From Arthrobacter rhizosphaerae (GTDB lineage Bacteria; Actinomycetota; Actinomycetes; Actinomycetales; Micrococcaceae), in the NCBI RefSeq assembly GCF_023062595.1, contig NZ_JALLAN010000003.1, positions 208,346-272,345 on the forward strand: DNA of 64,000 bases, written 5' to 3'. Positions within the stretch are counted from its first letter, which is position 1; every line of letters starts with the position of its first letter. Below the pieces are notes generated by a model. The model had not been told where the DNA came from. It did not search any database and saw only the letters and a list, made by a program, of their open reading frames with translations. Positions 59,345-64,000 of this stretch are shown here, in pieces. Both the position numbers and the translations under genes were made by a program.

Positions 59345-60013
59345 ATGCCCGCCATGCCTGACGCCGTGCCGATGGCGCCTGCCGAAATCGCCCTGTGGGC
59401 TGCTGTACTGGTGGTCGCGATTGCATGCACCGTCCGTGTTCTCTACCGGAGCATAAGCCGAAGTCCCGCCATTTCCGATGCGGGCCTGCTATCCGGCAAC
59501 GACCCTACGGCGGCCAAGCCCAGGGAAAACACCCGTAGCGAGAACAGTTTTGGCAGGAGTGAGCCGGACGCGCTGTTCTGGAACGTGTTCACCGGCCTCG
59601 TAGTGATCGGCCCGGCTGTGCTGATTCCGGCTGTGCTGTCGCCTGTCGTCGGACTGCTATTGGTGAGCCTCGGGGCTGCCGCTGCTCTACTGACTCTGAG
59701 CGGCAGCCGCAGACTGGACCTGCGTCATAGAAGCAAGCCGGAGAACCGTCCCGGTTTCGCCCCCGCAGCGGAACGCCACAATGCCGTTCTCCAAAAGTGG
59801 AGCCGCTACGAACTGGACCCTGGAAATGCTATCGATTTTCCGGGCATGAGCGACGTTCGCGTCCCTGAAACAGCCGAATTCTTCCGTGCCATGAAGGAAG
59901 CTCAACGTTGCCGGCTGGCACCCGATACCGACTACCCGGCTGCCGTGGAGCGGCTCGAAAAGGCATTCGCAGCCGCCGAAACGGCCTCCGGTCCCCTCGC
60001 TATCAATTTATAG
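59345..60013 (+). CDS. Membrane protein of unknown function
   Basis: 222 residues. N-terminal helix (APAEIALWAAVLVVAIACTV), then a polar linker, two closely spaced helices (FTGLVVIGPAVLIPAVLSPV, VGLLLVSLGAAAALLTLSGS) and a cytoplasmic C-terminal domain of about 85 residues rich in charged helices. Start ATG 59345, with GGAGG about 10 bases upstream; later in-frame ATGs at 59354 and 59372 are possible. No family recognised. It ends 74 bases before the NRAMP gene start. Confidence 0.6.
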   Translation: MPAMPDAVPMAPAEIALWAAVLVVAIACTVRVLYRSISRSPAISDAGLLSGNDPTAAKPRENTRSENSFGRSEPDALFWNVFTGLVVIGPAVLIPAVLSPVVGLLLVSLGAAAALLTLSGSRRLDLRHRSKPENRPGFAPAAERHNAVLQKWSRYELDPGNAIDFPGMSDVRVPETAEFFRAMKEAQRCRLAPDTDYPAAVERLEKAFAAAETASGPLAINL

Positions 60014-60023
60014 TTTTTGATAA

Positions 60024-60058
60024 TTGTTGAACAATCTCTTGCGCAGATTGTTCAACAG
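60024..60058. promoter_or_regulatory. Paired GntR-like operator upstream of the NRAMP/DUF1445 operon
   Basis: TGTTGAACAATCT (60025-60037) and its perfect inverted complement (60045-60057) flank CTTGCGC. Inside this are two sites of the form TNGTNNNACNA, the GntR/FadR (FCD) consensus: 60024-60034 matches fully and 60048-60058 at all but the last position. The GTG start follows at 60088. Confidence 0.65.
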
Positions 60059-60087
60059 TCTGTAGTGTTGCCCATGACACCCCTCCT

Positions 60088-61344
60088 GTGACTACGGTCA
60101 CCACACCCATTTGGACGGCCCCTGTGGAAAGCACAGCAACACTCAAACCAAGCACAACAAAAGCCGGCAGGCGCTCGGCTCTCCTGGGAGCCATGTTCCT
60201 CATGGCTACCAGCGCAATCGGTCCAGGCTTCATCACCCAGACAGCAGCGTTCACTGTGCAGCTGGGGGCTGCCTTCGCGTTCGCCATCCTCGTTTCGATC
60301 CTCGTGGACATCGCGGTACAGACCAACGTCTGGCGCGTCATCGGCGTTTCCGGGATGCGGGCCCAGGAGCTAGGCAACAAGGTCCTACCGGGTGTGGGAT
60401 GGTTCCTCGCCGGCCTGGTCTTCCTGGGCGGCCTGGTCTTCAACATCGGCAACATCGCCGGCACCGGCCTGGGTACCAACGCCATGATGGGGTTGGATCC
60501 CAAGCTTGGCGGCGCCATCTCCGCCGTCATCGCCATCCTGATCTTCCTCAGCAAGAAGGCGGGCCTGGCACTCGACAAGATTGTGGTAATCCTGGGCGCC
60601 GTCATGATCCTCATGACGCTTTACGTGGCTATCGTCTCCGCTCCTCCCCTGGGCGCAGCGCTCCGGAATACGGTGATGCCCGAGAAAGTGGACTTCCTGG
60701 TGATCACCACGCTCATCGGCGGAACCATCGGCGGCTACATCACCTACGCTGGCGCCCACCGGATGCTAGATTCCGGCGCCACCGGTGTTGAGCACGTCAA
60801 AGAGATCACCCAAAGCTCCATCCTGGGAATCATGGTCACCTGCGTTATGCGAATCCTGCTGTTCCTCGCGATTTTCGGAGTCGTGGCCGGTGGCGTGGCA
60901 TTGGCCAACAACAACCTTGCCGCCTCGGCTTTCGAAGCTGCCGCCGGTCAGATCGGACTGCGCATGTTCGGCGTGATTCTCTGGGCAGCCTCCATCACCT
61001 CAGTGATCGGTGCGGCATACACCTCCGTTTCCTTCGTGACCAAGTCCTCAACAAAGGAACGCACGCGTAACCTCATCACCGTTGGCTTCATCGCTTTCTG
61101 CGCCATCGCCTACCTCCTGATCGGACAGGCCCCGCAGCAGCTGCTCATCTTCGCCGGAGCCTTCAACGGCCTTATCCTCCCCGTGGGCTTCGCCCTCCTG
61201 CTGTGGGTGGCCTGGCGCCGCCGAGACCTTCTGCACGGCTATGTTTATCCCAAGTGGCTGCTCATCATCGGTGCTCTCGCCTGGCTGCTGACCCTGTTCC
61301 TCGGCTGGAACTCGCTGGCCGGCCTCGCCAAGCTCTGGGCGTAG
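60088..61344 (+). CDS. NRAMP-family transporter of the DUF1445 cluster
   Basis: 418 residues with 11-12 membrane helices. [20 protein letters not shown] is the first NRAMP helix and differs from true metal transporters, which carry DPGN there; the metal-binding Met-Pro-His motif of helix 6 is also not apparent. [15 protein letters not shown] text ([16 protein letters not shown]) lies in the middle. The subgroup accompanies DUF1445 hydro-lyase and LamB/YcsF genes and probably moves an organic substrate. GTG 60088 is used although no ribosome site is visible. It is followed 8 bases later by the DUF1445 gene. Confidence 0.88.
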   Translation: MTTVTTPIWTAPVESTATLKPSTTKAGRRSALLGAMFLMATSAIGPGFITQTAAFTVQLGAAFAFAILVSILVDIAVQTNVWRVIGVSGMRAQELGNKVLPGVGWFLAGLVFLGGLVFNIGNIAGTGLGTNAMMGLDPKLGGAISAVIAILIFLSKKAGLALDKIVVILGAVMILMTLYVAIVSAPPLGAALRNTVMPEKVDFLVITTLIGGTIGGYITYAGAHRMLDSGATGVEHVKEITQSSILGIMVTCVMRILLFLAIFGVVAGGVALANNNLAASAFEAAAGQIGLRMFGVILWAASITSVIGAAYTSVSFVTKSSTKERTRNLITVGFIAFCAIAYLLIGQAPQQLLIFAGAFNGLILPVGFALLLWVAWRRRDLLHGYVYPKWLLIIGALAWLLTLFLGWNSLAGLAKLWA

Positions 61345-61352
61345 GAGGCACA

Positions 61353-62177
61353 GTGACACTTTCAACGAACTCCCCTGCTGGCGTCGTCCTTCCCGAGAAT
61401 CCGGCAGCGCTGCTGCCGTCGGAGGCCCGCGAACTGTTCCGGGCCGGCGTTGTTAGCCCCACCTCCGGCTGGAGCGGGGGCTATGCCCAGGCGAACCTGA
61501 TCATTGTCCCCAAGGCACAGGCTTTCGATGTCCTGCTGTTTGCCCAGCGGAACCCGAAGCCGTGTCCCATTCTGGGCGTGCTCGACGCCGGTGAGACATC
61601 CGGCCCATTGCTGTTCGGCGGCGACGTGAGAACCGACGTCGCACGGTACGTGGTGTACGAAGACGGGGTCAAGGTTGACGAACCGACGGACATTCTGGCG
61701 CACTGGCGCGATGACCTGGTGACGTTCATTGTGGGTTGCAGCTTTACCTTTGAAGCCGCACTCCAGGAGAACGGAATACGGGTGGCCCACATCGACCAAG
61801 GGGTGAATGTCCCGATGTACCGGACCAGTGTGCGCTGTGAACCTGCGGGTGCCATGGCCGGCCCGCTTGTGGTGTCCATGCGCCCCGTCCCGGCCTCGCA
61901 GGTTTCCGACGCCGTACGCATCACGTCGCGCTATCCGGCCGTCCACGGCGCCCCCGTGCACGTGGGAAATCCTGCGGAGCTGGGCATCGCCGACCTTGCC
62001 CGTCCGGACTTCGGCGACGCCGTAGAAATCCCCGCCAACCATGTCCCGGTGTTCTGGGCTTGTGGGGTTACGCCCCAGGCTGCCGTGATGGAGTCCAGGC
62101 CCGCCCTTGCGATCGGGCACGCCCCGGGGCACATGCTGATAACCGATGCCAGGGACAGCAGTTACCTGGTGCCGTAG
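61353..62177 (+). CDS. DUF1445 putative hydro-lyase (D-glutamate cyclase-like)
   Basis: 274 residues; GTG 61353 with AGGAGG 5 bases upstream. [33 protein letters not shown], and the C-terminal [10 protein letters not shown] with [11 protein letters not shown] are the family blocks, including the invariant Cys. Relatives have been described as D-glutamate cyclase and putative hydro-lyases. With the NRAMP-like transporter it suggests uptake and conversion of a cyclised amino acid or lactam such as 5-oxoproline, but the LamB/YcsF and biotin-carboxylase genes are not in the window. Confidence 0.9.
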   Translation: MTLSTNSPAGVVLPENPAALLPSEARELFRAGVVSPTSGWSGGYAQANLIIVPKAQAFDVLLFAQRNPKPCPILGVLDAGETSGPLLFGGDVRTDVARYVVYEDGVKVDEPTDILAHWRDDLVTFIVGCSFTFEAALQENGIRVAHIDQGVNVPMYRTSVRCEPAGAMAGPLVVSMRPVPASQVSDAVRITSRYPAVHGAPVHVGNPAELGIADLARPDFGDAVEIPANHVPVFWACGVTPQAAVMESRPALAIGHAPGHMLITDARDSSYLVP

Positions 62178-62204
62178 CCTCTACAGTCGCCTGGCTTGTT
62201 TACG

Positions 62205-62240
62205 GCGCCGCGGGTCCGTTTTCGGATCCGCGGCGCTTTT
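62205..62240 (+). terminator. Rho-independent terminator after the DUF1445 gene
   Basis: GCGCCGCGGGTCCG (62205-62218), loop TTTT, complement 62223-62236 with one G-T pair, followed by TTTT. A 14-bp stem, convergent with the SDR gene end at 62266. Confidence 0.88.
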
Positions 62241-62265
62241 GCACGCGGCACTCTTCCGTGTGCTG

Positions 62266-63054
62266 CTAATCCTGCACTGCTCTGCCTGCGATGGCGAGGG
62301 AGACCTGCCTGGGTAGACGCTGGGCCATCCCGGCAAGAATGCGATTCCCCCAGCCGGAGACGACGCTTGCGGGGGTAGCACGCCGATCGAGAGCTTGCAG
62401 GGCCGTGTCGATGACCTCGCTGGCACTTTGCATCCGCCCGAAAGCTGCGGCTTGGCTCCCGAGTACGTCGAAGAACTCGGTGCGGGTGGCTCCCGGGCAG
62501 AGCGCAAGCACCCGAAGGCCCGATCCCTTTGTCTCATGGGCCAATGCTTCCGTGAAGCTCAGGACAAAAGCCTTGGTCGCTCCATAAACGGCCATCCCAG
62601 GGAGCGGCTGAAATGCTGCAGTGCTGGCCACATTAATGAGTGCGCCCTTTCCTCCTGAGAGCATCTCAGGAAGGAACACCCGAGTGGTCTCGACGAGGGA
62701 TGCCACGTTCAGGGAGATCTCGGAGGCGATAACCGCGGGGTCTTCCTCTACCAATGGGCCGCGCGTGCCGAAGCCCGCGTTATTGATCAGGGTGTCAATG
62801 CGGATGCCCCGTTCGGTGAGGTCGCCGTGAACTTCTGCTCCGGCTCCCGGAACGCTCAGATCCTTCGAGAGTGTAGTTACGGAAACGCCGTGGGCGTCGC
62901 GCAGCTTCCGGGCCAGTTCCTCAAGCCTGTCGGCGCGCCGTGCGACCAGCACGAGGTTGGCCTGGCGCGCCGCAAATCGTTCGGCGAACTCGGAACCGAG
63001 TCCGGAGCTCGCTCCAGTGATGAGTGCTGTGGTTCCTGCGTAGGTCATGGTCAT
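62266..63054 (-). CDS. Short-chain dehydrogenase
   Basis: 262 residues; ATG 63054 with AGGA 8 bases upstream. The classical SDR motifs are complete: TALITGASSGLGSEF, NNAGFG, catalytic Ser in LINVASTA, and YGATKAF with Tyr and Lys. Oxidoreductase on an unknown alcohol or ketone, with NADP preferred from the Arg-Arg following the second strand (VARRADRLEEL). Divergent from the TetR gene, which is its likely repressor. Confidence 0.92.
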   Translation of the reverse strand: MTMTYAGTTALITGASSGLGSEFAERFAARQANLVLVARRADRLEELARKLRDAHGVSVTTLSKDLSVPGAGAEVHGDLTERGIRIDTLINNAGFGTRGPLVEEDPAVIASEISLNVASLVETTRVFLPEMLSGGKGALINVASTAAFQPLPGMAVYGATKAFVLSFTEALAHETKGSGLRVLALCPGATRTEFFDVLGSQAAAFGRMQSASEVIDTALQALDRRATPASVVSGWGNRILAGMAQRLPRQVSLAIAGRAVQD

Positions 63055-63120
63055 CTCGAAATCCTCACTGTCACTGCCACTTATGTAGCCAATGTCAACA
63101 TAGTAGGCAGTGTCACTAAA

Positions 63121-63135
63121 GTTGTCAATGACAAC
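63121..63135. promoter_or_regulatory. Candidate TetR operator between SDR and TetR genes
   Basis: GTTGTCAATGACAAC is a perfect 7-bp palindrome about a central A, 21 bases before the TetR ATG at 63157. Related TGTCA half-sites at 63091-63113 (AATGTCAAC, AGTGTCACT) lie toward the SDR start, so several repressor dimers may bind. Confidence 0.65.
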
Positions 63136-63156
63136 ATATCGCATATACTGGATCGC

Positions 63157-63777
63157 ATGACACACCAGCCCTACCACCACGGCAAGCTCCGCGAGGCGCT
63201 ACTCGCTCGCGCCAAGGAATTTATCGAAGATGCCGGGGTTGAGGGACTTTCCCTGCGGCAGCTCGCCCGTGACCTCGGTGTGAGCCATGCGGCGCCGGGA
63301 AAGCATTTCCGTGACAAACAGGCGCTTCTCGACGCCCTCGCCCTCGACGGCTTCCGTGAACTGAACGCCCGGATGACCGGAGCATCAGAAGCTGCCGGAG
63401 ACCATCGTTCACGTTTTGTCGGGATTGCGGCAACCTACGTGGACTTCGCAGTCTCCCACCCGGTCCTGCTGGCCGTGATGCACTCCACTAAGCACCATCC
63501 TGATGCCAGCGATGAACTGCGCAGCATCGGCGAAGAAGGCATGCGGATAGCCAGGGGGCTCTTCACAGAAGCCCAGGACGCCGGAGAGTTAGCGTCAGGC
63601 GACATAGAAAGGCTCGCGCTCGTATGCTTCGTGAGCCTCCATGGTGCTGCGCTCCTGGCCGCGGGCAACCTGCTCGATGGAGCATCCGCGGACGACTTGA
63701 CCATTGCTACAACCGACCTGTTGTGGGCAGGAATGGTCGCAGGCTTACCCGCATCCCCAGGGGTCGGCACTGTGTGA
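63157..63777 (+). CDS. TetR-family transcriptional regulator
   Basis: 206 residues. The N-terminal helix-turn-helix reads LSLRQLARDLGVSHAAPGKHF (residues about 29-49), followed by a helical ligand domain with a C-terminal segment typical of the WHG subfamily (FVGIAATYVDFAVSHPVLLAVMH). ATG 63157; GGAT lies upstream. It is divergent from the SDR gene with palindromic sites in the 102-base gap, so autoregulation and control of the SDR are likely. Inducer unknown. Confidence 0.92.
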   Translation: MTHQPYHHGKLREALLARAKEFIEDAGVEGLSLRQLARDLGVSHAAPGKHFRDKQALLDALALDGFRELNARMTGASEAAGDHRSRFVGIAATYVDFAVSHPVLLAVMHSTKHHPDASDELRSIGEEGMRIARGLFTEAQDAGELASGDIERLALVCFVSLHGAALLAAGNLLDGASADDLTIATTDLLWAGMVAGLPASPGVGTV

Positions 63778-63840
63778 GGTTACCGGGAAGAAGCTTCTGG
63801 ATAGAGTTCGCGCCAGCACGGCGGCGCTTTTGTACGTGCC

Positions 63841-63878
63841 CGGCAGTCAGCGCGGGCAGTCAGCGCGGGCAGTCAGCG
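63841..63878. repeat. 13-bp tandem repeat, three copies
   Basis: CGGGCAGTCAGCG in contiguous copies at 63841-63852 (12 bp), 63853-63865 and 63866-63878, next to the stop of the partial gene at 63885. Confidence 0.8.
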
Positions 63879-63884
63879 CTTCTG

Positions 63885-64000
63885 TCAGCGCTGCCGGTCA
63901 GATTGGGCGGCGCCGATGTGGGCCAGCAACTCATCCTCGGCAGCGTCAAGGTAACGTCGAAGCTCTGCGGCGGCTTCTTCCCGCTGGCCTGACCGGATTT
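63885..64000 (-). CDS. C-terminal end of an unidentified protein (cut by window edge)
   Basis: A leftward frame enters from the window end and stops at TGA 63887-63885. The last 30 or so residues read QREEAAAELRRYLDAAEDEL then LAHIGAAQSDRQR, a charged amphipathic helix. Too little is present to name a family. Codon use is typical of the window, and other frames over this stretch are broken or less protein-like. Confidence 0.55.
   Translation of the reverse strand, partial: IRSGQREEAAAELRRYLDAAEDELLAHIGAAQSDRQR

Noticed and set aside
1..64000. tRNA, rRNA, insertion sequence, prophage or toxin-antitoxin genes.
   Set aside because: Read for by eye on both strands; no cloverleaf, transposase, integrase or antitoxin-like pair was found.

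Overview
The window is a GC-rich actinobacterial chromosome segment. It is most likely from the Micrococcaceae (Arthrobacter, Pseudarthrobacter or a close relative). Reasons: frequent GTG and TTG starts, 4-base coupled gene overlaps, and small families common in that group (DUF6221, DUF6328, DUF6766, DUF6480, DUF5997, DUF1540). The assignment is inference from gene content. I see no rRNA, tRNA, insertion sequence, prophage or CRISPR array.

Region 1 (1-15.8 kb) is a catabolic island of unknown substrate. A LacI-type regulator (4728-5759) sits among five near-identical 16-bp operators of the form GTGCTA-NNNN-TAGCAC. They control, or plausibly control: a leftward operon (MFS transporter, class III CoA-transferase, glutaryl-CoA-dehydrogenase-like enzyme and, 113 bp further on, an enoyl-CoA hydratase); the regulator itself; a rightward set (extradiol dioxygenase, carboxymuconolactone-decarboxylase-like protein, zinc alcohol dehydrogenase); a leftward cupin; and a rightward six-gene operon, tightly coupled in its first five genes (fumarylacetoacetase-family hydrolase, D-2-hydroxyacid dehydrogenase, divergent enolase, APH-fold kinase, second fumarylacetoacetase-family hydrolase, quinone-oxidoreductase-like enzyme). 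At four of the five sites the operator overlaps or touches a predicted -10 box. The enolase keeps most of the active site but has Ala where enolases carry a conserved His and Asp in place of a conserved Glu. The kinase-enolase pair is the most novel-looking feature of the window.

Region 2 (15.8-30.8 kb) starts with a frame-broken gene remnant and a small winged-helix protein, then phosphoglucomutase. A plant-polysaccharide group follows: two GH43 enzymes, a GH36 alpha-galactosidase, a hydroxyacid dehydrogenase and an APH-fold kinase. A second LacI regulator has a matching operator in front of itself, the GH36 gene and the dehydrogenase gene. Hsp20, a 2'-5' RNA ligase-like protein, a uracil permease and tandem repeats complete the region.

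Region 3 (30.8-46 kb) holds housekeeping and stress genes: DUF1540, several acidic disordered small proteins, an SDR, membrane proteins, glycerate kinase, a LysR/EamA pair, a RibD-like reductase, a histidine phosphatase overlapping NAD(P)HX dehydratase, two methyltransferases and a sensor histidine kinase.

Region 4 (46-64 kb) contains a 44-residue secreted peptide, a TPR protein, a GGDEF-EAL protein with a strongly foldable leader, a membrane GGDEF protein and a stand-alone alarmone synthetase. It also has GDPD, HAD, PfkB and NhaA genes, an NRAMP/DUF1445 pair behind a paired GntR-like operator, and a divergent SDR/TetR pair. Both window ends cut genes. All functions are read from motifs by eye; no database search was run.
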